Shown here one piece after another: positions 1 through 6,663 of a DNA stretch of 8,199 nucleotides (positions are counted from its first letter, which is position 1; each line of letters starts with the position of its first letter). The notes below the pieces were generated by a model. The model worked only from the letters and a program-made list of their open reading frames with translations. It did no database searches and was not told where the DNA came from. Source of the stretch: Thermoleophilaceae bacterium (GTDB lineage Bacteria; Actinomycetota; Thermoleophilia; Solirubrobacterales; Thermoleophilaceae); contig JACCTJ010000316.1 in the NCBI GenBank assembly GCA_013812485.1, forward strand, positions 1-8,199, written 5' to 3'. Both the position numbers and the translations under genes were made by a program.

Positions 1-4
1 TGCG

Positions 5-39
5 CGCGGGCCCCCGACGCTCCGCGCGGGGGACCCGCG
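5..39 (-). terminator. GC-rich hairpin downstream of the operon
   Basis: Bases 5-15 (CGCGGGCCCCC) pair with 28-39 (GGGGGACCCGCG) to give an 11-bp stem with one bulged A at 33 and a 12-base loop. It lies about 25 bases past the stop codon of the last operon gene, where a terminator is expected. There is no clear run of U after the stem on either strand, so it may be a U-less actinobacterial-type terminator or an mRNA 3' stabiliser. Nothing else is visible in bases 1-64. Confidence 0.45.
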
Positions 40-64
40 AGGCGCTCGAGCGTCCGCCCGCTCC

Positions 65-1726
65 TCACTCGACCTCGCAGTAGAAGATCGGCGGGCAGGC
101 GAAGTGCGTGATCGACGGGTCGCGCCCCACGGTGTCCTCGGCCATGTCGAGCGCGTCGCGCATTGTGTCCGCTCGGCGGAAGCCCAGCCGCCGGCAGGCA
201 TCGCGGTCGCCGCCCACGAAGATCACCTGACCGACGTGCTCGAGCGCGTGCGCGCCCCAGTACCACATGTAGAACGGGTGGACGCCGTGGTAGGCGTACG
301 AGGTGCGGTAGAGGTGGCGGTACCACTCGTCCTCGGCGTAGGCGCGCTCGAAGCGTCGCTCGAGCTCGGCCGGATCGGTCGTCTCGGCCAGCACCTCCTC
401 GTAGAAGTCGATGTAGGACGGGTGGTGCACCGGATGGAAGTCGCGCTCAACCGGATGGGTGAAGATGATCACGCCGCCCTCGCGCACGAGCGGGCGGCCC
501 TGGTAGAGGTTGAAGAAGTACCCGAGCGCGAGCGACATCACGAGCACCGGGTTGAGGATCGAGTTGACGTTGTACGGTCCGATGTAGGGCACCCCGGCGG
601 TGACCACGTCGGACTGGCCCTCGACGCGCACCGCCTGCTGCTCGGCCAGGCGGTCCATGGCCACGGCATGGGCCTCGCGCACCGCCCCACCGGTGATCGA
701 GGTCACCCCGAAGGGCGCCGTCATGCGCGCAAAGGCGGTGCGCCGCGCCTTGATCGGCATCCGGTCGAGCGCGCGCTTCATGCCCGCGAAGACCACCTGG
801 TCGCGCGGCGTCCACAGGGGCGTCGGCCTGGCCAGGAAGCGCAGCGGCTCGGCGTACATGTCGTCGTTGATCGTGGCCTCGAGGTGGAAGGTCGGGACCG
901 CGTCCTCGATCACCTGACCCTGACGGCCCGAGGAGTGGTGGAGCTCGGAGTGGTCGGGGTCCATGAACGAGCGTGAGTGGCGCAGAGTGTGTGAGGTGTG
1001 GTGGGCGCTGATCGAGCGGTAGGTCCCGAGCCCGATCGCCGCCGACTTCGGACCGCCCTGCAGCGGCGCGGTGACGAGGTGCACGTACACGAGCAGGTCC
1101 GATTCCGCCGCGCGGCGGTTGAGGGTCACGGCCTCGCCGTGCTCGGTCTCGCCGAGGCTGACGTTGCCGTCGGGATCCTCGGCGTCGTGGTTGTAGAGCT
1201 CGTCGGGGCCGAAGGAGTCGAACACGGCCGGCCCTACGGCGCGGCGCAGCTCGGCCGGCGTCATGCGTCGGTGCAGCGCGAGCGCGGCGATCAGGTGGAT
1301 GTCGTCGACGCCGGCGCGGTAGGCGCGCTCGAGCACGCGCTCGATGATCCGCCCGCGGATGTCGGGCTCGCGCATGGGCGGCAGCGGCACCGAGAGGTCG
1401 TCGAAGGCGATCGTCAGCCGCATCCCCGGGCGCAGCAGAGCGTCGAGCGGGTCGGAGCCGAGTGGCTCGTCGAGGGCCTGGTCGATCGCCGCGTCGAGGT
1501 CGGCGAGCCCCTTCAGCGGCGGCGGAGGGTGGACGACCCGCGAGCCGACCGGGAGGCGCTCGAGCCGAAACGACTCGCCGGCGTGGAAGAGCGTGGGCGG
1601 AGACTTCTCGGTGATCTCGGCCACGCAGGCCTCACGGTCGGCGGCGGGGCGCCGGCGCGGGCGGTCGGCCGCGGTCGGCGCCGAGCGCTCGAGCATCCGC
1701 GCGTGCGGCCGCGGCGTGGTCGTCAT
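65..1726 (-). CDS. LarA-like (DUF2088) nickel-pincer racemase/epimerase homologue
   Basis: A protein of 553 residues related to lactate racemase LarA, which racemises 2-hydroxyacids by hydride transfer on a nickel-pincer (NPN) cofactor tethered to a lysine. The residues matching the LarA active site are visible. D110 sits in FDDLSVP (LarA D72 region, normally DxTRP). H152 is in ALALHRRMTP (H108), H216 in YVHLVTAP (H174), K227 in QGGPKSA (cofactor lysine K184), and H243 in SAHHTSH (H200). The 16-residue spacing from K227 to H243 equals that between K184 and H200. The protein is about 130 residues longer than the roughly 424-residue L. plantarum LarA. It has an extended N-terminus and a C-terminal half rich in His, Tyr and Trp around residues 425-495. 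No signal peptide is seen, so it is probably cytoplasmic. The ATG overlaps the upstream stop (ATGA), with an AGGCGAG ribosome site just before it. The substrate is unknown. Family assignment is firm; activity is inferred. Confidence 0.85.
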   Translation of the reverse strand: MTTTPRPHARMLERSAPTAADRPRRRPAADREACVAEITEKSPPTLFHAGESFRLERLPVGSRVVHPPPPLKGLADLDAAIDQALDEPLGSDPLDALLRPGMRLTIAFDDLSVPLPPMREPDIRGRIIERVLERAYRAGVDDIHLIAALALHRRMTPAELRRAVGPAVFDSFGPDELYNHDAEDPDGNVSLGETEHGEAVTLNRRAAESDLLVYVHLVTAPLQGGPKSAAIGLGTYRSISAHHTSHTLRHSRSFMDPDHSELHHSSGRQGQVIEDAVPTFHLEATINDDMYAEPLRFLARPTPLWTPRDQVVFAGMKRALDRMPIKARRTAFARMTAPFGVTSITGGAVREAHAVAMDRLAEQQAVRVEGQSDVVTAGVPYIGPYNVNSILNPVLVMSLALGYFFNLYQGRPLVREGGVIIFTHPVERDFHPVHHPSYIDFYEEVLAETTDPAELERRFERAYAEDEWYRHLYRTSYAYHGVHPFYMWYWGAHALEHVGQVIFVGGDRDACRRLGFRRADTMRDALDMAEDTVGRDPSITHFACPPIFYCEVE

Positions 1727-2874
1727 CGCTCGCCTCGCAGGTCGAAGACGGTCTTGATCGAGCCGGAGCGCGACGCGCGCGGGGCGTGCTCGAGGGCGTC
1801 GCGGTGGTCGCGCAGATGCCATCCCTCGGCCACCAGCCGGCCGAGCCGCAGACGACCCGCGAGCTCGATCGCGGCCGGGAAGTCGCCGCGATAGCCGTAG
1901 GCGCCGCGCAGCTCGAGCTCGCGCTGCCACGCGAGCGAGAGGTCGGCTCGGACCTGGCCGGGCATCCCCACCAGCATCACGCGACCGCGCGGCCGGGTCA
2001 CCGTGACCGCGGTCTCCACCGACTCGCCGCTGCCCACGCAGTCCAGGACGGTGTCGAAGCCGCCGAGCAGGAGCTCGCGCCCGAGGTGGCCGACGAGCCG
2101 CCGCGAGCCGGTGACCCGCGCGGCCTCGACGTGCAGGCGCTGCGGAGAGCAGGTGTGGTCGGCGCCAAGGCGGCGCGCCAGCTGCTCCTGGGCCGGGTGC
2201 TTGGCCGCGCAGACCACGGTCGCCTCGGGCGCGAGCTCGCGGAGCGCGGCCACGCACAGCGCTCCGATCGTCCCCGCCCCGACCACGGCGATGGCCTGGC
2301 CGGCGCGCGGCTCGGCCGCGCGCGTCGCGTGCAGGCAGCAGGCCAGCGGCTCGATAAGAACCGCGTCCTCGTCGGAGAGCTCGGCCGGAACGGCGTGGAG
2401 TTGCGAGGCGTGCGCCACCAGCCCCTCGCTCCAGCCGCCGCCAGTGTCGCGGCAGTAGCCGATCTGGAGTCCGGCGGAGACGGCCCCCTCGCCGGTGTTG
2501 CGACACAGCGCGCTCATTCCCTCGGCGCACTCCGGACACTCCGGCTCGACCCCGCGCACCACGCACGAGAGCGCCGGCTCGACGACGACGCGCTCGCCGC
2601 GTCGTGGCCCGCCGGCGACCTCCCCCACGATCTCGTGCCCCGGGACGAACGGAGCGGAGGTCAGCGTGCCGAGGTAGGGCGAGGCCGACCCCGAGAAGAG
2701 CGCCTGGTCGGAGCCGCAGATGCCGCTCAGGCGGGGCCGCACCGAGACCCAGTCTCTCCCCGGAGGACGTGGCGGGGCCATCCTCCGCAGGCGCAGGCCT
2801 CCCGCTCCGGCGCGCCGTGAGACGCGCCCCGCGACATGGCGGGCCACCGACGGCGTGTACTCGAGCGCGAGCAC
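1723..2874 (-). CDS. Zinc-dependent medium-chain alcohol dehydrogenase
   Basis: A 383-residue MDR-family dehydrogenase, expected to interconvert an alcohol and an aldehyde or ketone using NAD(P). The GroES-like catalytic domain carries zinc ligands C53 (GICGSD), H80-E81 (PGHEIVG) and probably E175 (LIEPLACCLHA). Four cysteines, C104, C113, C116 and C124, fit the structural zinc lobe. The nucleotide fold has GAGTIG at 199-204. The first 45 or so residues (LALEYTPSVARHVAGR...) form a longer lead-in than in typical ADHs. The start is GTG, 1 nt after the upstream stop, with a GGTGGGCGG stretch ahead of it. The end overlaps the LarA-like start by 4 nt, so translation is probably coupled. Context suggests it acts on the product of the fused acyl reductase or on a hydroxyacid linked to the LarA homologue; this is inference. 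It could equally be a sorbitol- or threonine-dehydrogenase-like enzyme. Confidence 0.88.
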   Translation of the reverse strand: MLALEYTPSVARHVAGRVSRRAGAGGLRLRRMAPPRPPGRDWVSVRPRLSGICGSDQALFSGSASPYLGTLTSAPFVPGHEIVGEVAGGPRRGERVVVEPALSCVVRGVEPECPECAEGMSALCRNTGEGAVSAGLQIGYCRDTGGGWSEGLVAHASQLHAVPAELSDEDAVLIEPLACCLHATRAAEPRAGQAIAVVGAGTIGALCVAALRELAPEATVVCAAKHPAQEQLARRLGADHTCSPQRLHVEAARVTGSRRLVGHLGRELLLGGFDTVLDCVGSGESVETAVTVTRPRGRVMLVGMPGQVRADLSLAWQRELELRGAYGYRGDFPAAIELAGRLRLGRLVAEGWHLRDHRDALEHAPRASRSGSIKTVFDLRGER

Positions 2875-2875
2875 C

Positions 2876-5200
2876 TCAGCCGCCCACCGCTACCGGCGCC
2901 GGCGGCCGCGAACGCGCGCCCGGCTCGGTGTCCCAGCGCAACGGTGTCCAGCCGCGCCGCCGCGCTTCGCGCTCGAGGCGGAAGTCGGGGTTGACCGGGT
3001 GGGCGTGGCCCACGGCCTCGAGCAGCGGAAGGTCGGAGATGCTGTCGGCGTAGGCGTGGCAGTCGCCGAGCTCGATGCCGTGCTCGGCGGCCACCCGCGC
3101 GGCCTCGGCGGCCCGGCCCTCAGCGGTCAGAGGCGGCTCGGCGAGCTCGCCCGTGAAGACCCCGCCGTCCTCGATCAGGCGTGCCGAGATCAGCTCGTCG
3201 CCGAGCGCGCGCAGCGGCTCGACCAGGAAGTCGAGGGCACCGGTGAGCAGGACGATGCGGTCGCCGCGCCGGCGGTGGGCCCGGATCCGCCGCACCGCCG
3301 CCTGCTGGAGGCGCGGCAGGATGTGCTCCTCGAGCGCGGCTCCCGCCTCGGCCCGCAGCTCGGCGGCGGGCAGGCCGCGGTAGGTCTTGTAGAAGTCGCG
3401 GTTGAAGGCCGCGCGCGAGCGGCGGTCGGCCAGGGCCCAGCCGGGGGCGCGCGCGGCGAGCCCCGCCCCGAAGGCGAGACGGTCGAGCCCCGGCATCCCG
3501 CGCGAGCGCAGCCACGCGTAGAAGTGGGCGATCGTGGTGTCGACTACGACGCCCTCGACGTCGAGAAAGGCGATCGCCGGCGGGCCGTCGGGCAGGCCGG
3601 CGCCCGCGGGCCGCTGCGCGCCCGCGCCCGTAGCCCGCGGTGCTCGCGGCGGGCTGACGAGGCGCCGCAGCGCGGGCAGGTGGACGCGGTCGAGGTAGTC
3701 GTCCCAGTCGATCGCCGCGGTGTCGAAGTCGAGGTGCTCGCGGTCGGAGGGAGCGAGCTCGGCGAGCAGCTCCCGGGCCGCCCGGTCGTCGAACACGCAG
3801 TCGAGCTCGGAGTAGGGACCGTAGATCTCCGCCAGGCGGCGCAACCGCTCGAGCCGGCGGCGCTCGACGTGGAGCCGGCGCTCGGCGTCGTCGGCCCGCG
3901 GCAAGGGGATCCGATCAAGCAGGCGGCGGCCCGCTCGCGCGGCCCACGTGCCACGGTCGATCGCCCCGAGCACGCGCGGCGCCGGGTCGAAGCGCAGCCG
4001 GGAGATCTCGATCGGCGTGCCGTCCTCGTCGGGCAGCGGCCGGTCGCCGAAGTGGGCGCCCACCGTGTCGCCGAGCTCGCGCAGGGTGATGGGGTTGCGC
4101 CGCCCGCTGACCACCGCCACGACCCGCGATCCCGACGCCGGCGGATGCGCCGCGGCGGCGACGCAGGCGTTTGCCACGAGGTCGACCGGCACGATGTCGA
4201 ACACGCCCGAGTCCGCGCCGGGAAAGCGCGAGACCATCCCCCGCGCGTAGGCGAGGATGACCGGATCGACGACCTTGATGCCCTCGATCCAACCGGGATG
4301 GGGATCTCGCAGGGCCGACTCGATGATCGAGGGGCGCACGACCGTGAGCGACGGCGGCGGCTCGGCGCCGAGGGCCCGCTCGGCCAGGGCCTTGGAAAGG
4401 GAGTAGCCGTCAGCCCAGCCCAGCGTACGGCAGCGCCGCCGGCCCCGCTCGACCAGCTCCGCGGCGATCCAGTCGCGCCGCAGCTCCTCGGCACGGCGCC
4501 CCGCCGGCAGTGACCCCGCCGGGCCGAGCTCCTGCGCGGCCTCGCGGGCGAAGCGGGCCTGGTGCTCGGGCAGGCGCGACTCCGCTTCGAGGCCTGCTCG
4601 CCACGCGCGGGCCGCCTCGAGCTCGGCGTGAAGGTCGATCTCCGCCTCCTCCGGCGACTCGCCAGAGCGGCGCTCGAGCACCAGGCCCGTCCGGTTACCG
4701 GCTGCATAAGCGGTCGAGACGTGCACGAAGGCCGGCTCGGGCCCCCCGCGCACCTCTGCGCCCTCGCGCAGCGCGCGGGTGAGCCGCAGCGCGCCGAGCA
4801 CGTTCAGGTCGAGGATGTCGTCGAGCGGCTCCTCGAAGGAGACCGACGCCGCGCAGTGGATGGCCACGTCGATCCCCGCAAGGCCGTCGTCGCCCTCGCC
4901 GCGGCCGAGGCGCTCGGCCGTCAAGTCGCCGGCGACGGCGCTCAGGCGCTCGTCGCTGATCGCGGCCTCGGCGGTATCCCGCACGGGGTCGAAGGCCTCG
5001 CTCGCCAACACCTCTGCACGCAGGCGCTCCTGCGCCGCCGCGTCGTCGCCCGCGCGCAGGACGAGGCGGACCTCGCGAAGGTCGGGCGCCTCGCGCAGGA
5101 GAATGGCGACGACGGCCTTGCCGAGGAACCCGGAGGCGCCCGTCACGAGCACGGCCCGTCCCGCGAGCCGCTCGGAGATTGTCACTGGTTCCGCCGCCAC
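2876..5200 (-). CDS. Fatty acyl-CoA reductase (SDR-FAR_C) fused to HAD-IB phosphatase-like domain
   Basis: A two-part protein of 774 residues from the chosen start. The N-terminal part is an extended SDR of the NAD_binding_4 (male-sterility/FAR) type: TGASGFLGK at 20-28, HVSTAYAAGN with S162, and the catalytic YSLSK with Y266 and K270. A FAR_C (sterile) domain follows at about 419-515, recognised by YGPYSELDCVF and FDTAAIDWDDYL. Such enzymes reduce acyl-CoA to alcohol or aldehyde with NADPH. A Pro/Ala/Gly linker (516-542) leads to a HAD-IB domain: nucleophile D547 in LDVEGVVVD, T653 in LLTGAL, R696 in AEGRAA, and D719/D723 in YADSISDLPLL. Motif I reads DxE rather than DxD and the motif III lysine is Arg, so phosphatase activity is doubtful. 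The GTG at 5200 was chosen for GGAGGAG at 5213-5219 and a predicted transcript start near 5246. An in-frame GTG at 5233 (11 residues longer) and one at 5185 are alternatives. First gene of the operon. Confidence 0.85.
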   Translation of the reverse strand: MAAEPVTISERLAGRAVLVTGASGFLGKAVVAILLREAPDLREVRLVLRAGDDAAAQERLRAEVLASEAFDPVRDTAEAAISDERLSAVAGDLTAERLGRGEGDDGLAGIDVAIHCAASVSFEEPLDDILDLNVLGALRLTRALREGAEVRGGPEPAFVHVSTAYAAGNRTGLVLERRSGESPEEAEIDLHAELEAARAWRAGLEAESRLPEHQARFAREAAQELGPAGSLPAGRRAEELRRDWIAAELVERGRRRCRTLGWADGYSLSKALAERALGAEPPPSLTVVRPSIIESALRDPHPGWIEGIKVVDPVILAYARGMVSRFPGADSGVFDIVPVDLVANACVAAAAHPPASGSRVVAVVSGRRNPITLRELGDTVGAHFGDRPLPDEDGTPIEISRLRFDPAPRVLGAIDRGTWAARAGRRLLDRIPLPRADDAERRLHVERRRLERLRRLAEIYGPYSELDCVFDDRAARELLAELAPSDREHLDFDTAAIDWDDYLDRVHLPALRRLVSPPRAPRATGAGAQRPAGAGLPDGPPAIAFLDVEGVVVDTTIAHFYAWLRSRGMPGLDRLAFGAGLAARAPGWALADRRSRAAFNRDFYKTYRGLPAAELRAEAGAALEEHILPRLQQAAVRRIRAHRRRGDRIVLLTGALDFLVEPLRALGDELISARLIEDGGVFTGELAEPPLTAEGRAAEAARVAAEHGIELGDCHAYADSISDLPLLEAVGHAHPVNPDFRLEREARRRGWTPLRWDTEPGARSRPPAPVAVGG

Positions 5201-5212
5201 TGCTAGTCGCCA

Positions 5213-5219
5213 CTCCTCC
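5213..5219 (-). promoter_or_regulatory. Ribosome binding site deciding the acyl reductase start
   Basis: On the minus strand this reads GGAGGAG, a near-perfect Shine-Dalgarno sequence. It lies 12 nt before the GTG at 5200 and inside the coding region if translation began at the GTG at 5233. The 5233 start has only GAGGG two bases ahead of it. The spacing to 5200 is somewhat long, so the start stays uncertain. Confidence 0.45.
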
Positions 5220-5220
5220 G

Positions 5221-5234
5221 CGTGGTGGACCACG
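5221..5234. repeat. Short inverted repeat CGTGGT-GG-ACCACG
   Basis: Six-base arms (5221-5226 and 5229-5234) flank a 2-base centre, in the presumed 5' leader of the acyl reductase mRNA and 6 bp from the larger palindrome. It could be a secondary regulator site or chance. The arms are unrelated to those of the larger palindrome. Confidence 0.3.
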
Positions 5235-5240
5235 GCCCTC

Positions 5241-5256
5241 TACTGACCGGTCAGTA
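5241..5256. promoter_or_regulatory. Perfect 16-bp palindrome, probable TetR operator
   Basis: TACTGACCGGTCAGTA is its own exact reverse complement over all 16 bases. It sits between the divergent TetR gene and the reductase operon, 17 bp before the TetR ATG. An unspaced GACCGGTC core with A/T-flanked arms is a common form for TetR-family operators. It overlaps the predicted -10 of the operon and covers its predicted transcript start, and it touches the -10 of the TetR gene. Bound protein should therefore block both promoters, giving autorepression and operon repression. The palindrome is seen directly; binding is inferred. Confidence 0.8.
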
Positions 5257-5280
5257 TAAGAAGCAAACGCGAGATGACCA
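5253..5280 (-). promoter_or_regulatory. Predicted promoter of the reductase-ADH-LarA operon
   Basis: Read on the minus strand, TATACT (5258-5253) is a 5/6 match to the -10 consensus and TGGTCA (5280-5275) a 4/6 match to the -35 element, with a 16-bp spacer. The expected transcript start near 5246 falls inside the palindrome. The -35 element lies within the first codons of the TetR gene, so the two promoters are back to back. Confidence 0.5.
5255..5260 (+). promoter_or_regulatory. Predicted -10 element of the TetR gene
   Basis: TATAAG is a 5/6 match to TATAAT. It would start a transcript near 5267, leaving a leader of only about 7 bases before the ATG at 5274. No convincing -35 box is seen 16-18 bp upstream. 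The element overlaps the end of the palindrome and the -10 of the opposing promoter. Confidence 0.4.
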
Positions 5281-5906
5281 CTCCGGACGCAGCCACTCCC
5301 CGCCCCGCCTCCTCGCGAGCGCGGATCCTGCTCGTCGCCCGGACCGAGTTCGCCGAGCGGGGTTTCGACGGCGTGCCCCTCCAGGCCATCGCCGCGAGGG
5401 CCGGCGTGCGCCACCCCACCCTGCTCTACCACTTCGAGTCGAAGGAGCTGCTCTACCGCGCGGTCATCGAGTCGGTGGTCGGCGATTGGGCGGCCGAGAC
5501 CGAGCGGGCGATCTCGACCGGCCTACTCGGCTTCGAGCAGGTCGCCGCGCTCGTCGACGCCGCCTTTCGCTTCTTCGATCGCCACGGCGACTTCGTCCGG
5601 ATCGTGCGCCGTGAGGCCATCGAGGGCGGCGGGCGCATGGAGGAGCAGATGGCCGAGTTCATGCGCCCCTTCCTCGAGGACGCGGTCCGCTTCCTGCGCA
5701 AGGAGATGCGCGCCGGGCGCCTGCGCCGCCACGATCCCGTGGAGCTGATGCAGGTCTGTTACGGGACCGTCCTCACGTACTTCTCGGATGCACGCTTCCG
5801 CGCGAACCTGGTCGATGAGGACCCGCTGAGCGCTTCGGCACTCGGGCGCCACAAGCGCGCGCTGCTGAAGCTGCTGCGGACCGCGCTCGAGCCAGAACTT
5901 CGGTGA
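5274..5906 (+). CDS. TetR/AcrR family transcriptional regulator
   Basis: A 210-residue protein, typical for the TetR family. The N-terminal DNA-binding domain is clear: ARILLVARTEFAERGFDG (helix 1), then the helix-turn-helix at about 36-55 (LQAIAARAGVRHPTLLYHF) and the usual ESKELLYRAVIE continuation. The rest, 65-210, is the helical ligand-binding and dimer domain. It contains a basic stretch (RKEMRAGRLRRHDP) and a conserved-looking FFDRHGDFVRIVRREAIEGGGR segment. The ATG follows its -10 element closely and has no good ribosome site, so the mRNA may be nearly leaderless. Its divergent position and the perfect palindrome in between suggest it represses itself and the acyl reductase operon. 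An acyl-CoA, aldehyde or hydroxyacid inducer is plausible but not visible in the sequence. Confidence 0.9.
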   Translation: MTTPDAATPRPASSRARILLVARTEFAERGFDGVPLQAIAARAGVRHPTLLYHFESKELLYRAVIESVVGDWAAETERAISTGLLGFEQVAALVDAAFRFFDRHGDFVRIVRREAIEGGGRMEEQMAEFMRPFLEDAVRFLRKEMRAGRLRRHDPVELMQVCYGTVLTYFSDARFRANLVDEDPLSASALGRHKRALLKLLRTALEPELR

Positions 5907-5926
5907 GTCCGTAAGCCGCAAGAGGA

Positions 5927-5952
5927 GAGCTCCGTCGCGGGCGGGACGGCTC
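5927..5952 (+). terminator. Possible weak terminator after the TetR gene
   Basis: GAGC and CGTC (5927-5936, with two bulged bases TC) pair with GACGGCTC at 5945-5952 across an 8-base loop, followed by ATTTCC. It lies 20 bases past the TetR stop. The short U stretch and the bulge make this a modest candidate. Confidence 0.3.
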
Positions 5953-6050
5953 ATTTCCTGGGAGAGCTTCGACGACCCCGGCTACGCGCCGGTGCATTTC
6001 GGGCGCCGTGTCGGCGGCGGATCGCCCAAGCCTGTCCCTCCCCGCGGCAC

Positions 6051-6056
6051 TATCTT
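6051..6056 (+). promoter_or_regulatory. Predicted -10 element for a leaderless mRNA
   Basis: TATCTT lies 7 bases before the ATG at 6064, so the transcript would start at or next to the A of the start codon. No Shine-Dalgarno sequence precedes this ATG, which fits leaderless translation, common in actinobacteria. No good -35 box is seen. Confidence 0.4.
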
Positions 6057-6063
6057 CTCGTCG

Positions 6064-6570
6064 ATGGCGGAGAAGACGGACTACGAGCTCACGGAGGCCG
6101 AAGCGGCCGTCCTCACGGCCGCCACGCAGGACGCTGCGGCTGCGGCGGGCGCCCTCGGCGGCTCGATCGGGGGCGCCATCGGTGCCGGTGGCGCGGGTCG
6201 GGCAGGAGGTGGCAAGGGCGGCGCCGCCGGCGGCCGCTTCGGCGCCCGCTTCACCAAGGCCCAGACGGCCGAGACCTCGGTCGAGGTGCCGCACGACCCC
6301 GAGACCGCCCGCGAGCGTGCGAGGGAGTCGATCACCGCCTCCGGAGCCGTGGTCGAGGACCCGAACGCGGCCGGCGACGGCTCGGTGTCGGGGTTGGTCG
6401 GCTCGGGCGCGCTCAACATGGCGCCGGCCATGGTCCGGGTCGGGATCGACACAGCGAGCTCCGGCAGCTCACGCGTCCACGTCCGCGCGACAGGCAAGGA
6501 GGCCCTGATCAAGCAGCGGATCGGGGCCAAGGCGGCGGACCGGATCGCCGCGGCGCTCGCGGCGGTGTAG
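6064..6570 (+). CDS. Uncharacterised protein with glycine-zipper N-terminus
   Basis: A 168-residue protein of no family I recognise. Residues 1-24 are acidic and helical (MAEKTDYELTEAEAAVLTAA). Residues 25-62 are almost only Gly and Ala with repeated GxxxG spacing (GALGGSIGGAIGAGGAG), like glycine zippers that pack against or insert into membranes. Residues 70-168 look like a compact alpha/beta domain: strand SVEVPH, helix ETARERARESITASG, strands around VRVGIDTASSG and SRVHVRATG, and a final helix KAADRIAAALAAV. No signal peptide or cysteine is present. The ATG was chosen over an in-frame GTG at 5992 because of the -10 element just ahead of it and the unnatural-looking residues encoded before it. 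It stands alone, convergent with the broken lipoprotein gene. Function unknown. Confidence 0.7.
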   Translation: MAEKTDYELTEAEAAVLTAATQDAAAAAGALGGSIGGAIGAGGAGRAGGGKGGAAGGRFGARFTKAQTAETSVEVPHDPETARERARESITASGAVVEDPNAAGDGSVSGLVGSGALNMAPAMVRVGIDTASSGSSRVHVRATGKEALIKQRIGAKAADRIAAALAAV

Positions 6571-6572
6571 CC

Positions 6573-6599
6573 CGATCGGCGAGCAGACCTCGCCGATCG
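6573..6599. terminator. Perfect 11-bp hairpin between convergent genes
   Basis: CGATCGGCGAG (6573-6583) pairs perfectly with CTCGCCGATCG (6589-6599) around the 5-base loop CAGAC. It begins 2 bases after the stop of the glycine-zipper gene and lies about 65 bases past the end of the opposing lipoprotein gene, so it could stop transcription from both sides. No U run follows on either strand. Confidence 0.6.
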
Positions 6600-6663
6600 C
6601 GTCGTCCACGTCGAGCTGATGGGGGAGCGCCAAAGGCCGGCCCTCCCTCCCCGCCGCGCGGTC

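Noticed and set aside
104..1894. Two plus-strand open frames (104-976 and 998-1894) opposite the LarA-like gene
   Set aside because: Their His/Val/Arg-rich composition mirrors the opposite strand, with no motif, ribosome site or domain.
1727..2566. Upstream extension of the LarA-like frame through the ADH gene
   Set aside because: The extension is low-complexity Arg/Gly/Ala sequence in an alternate frame of the ADH. The ATG at 1726, with ribosome site and ATGA overlap, is the natural start.
2720..4513. Long plus-strand open frame (597 codons) opposite the reductase and ADH genes
   Set aside because: It is rich in Arg, Gly, Val and Ala with no recognisable domain, and lies antisense to two clearly recognisable enzymes. 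High GC removes stop codons from such frames.
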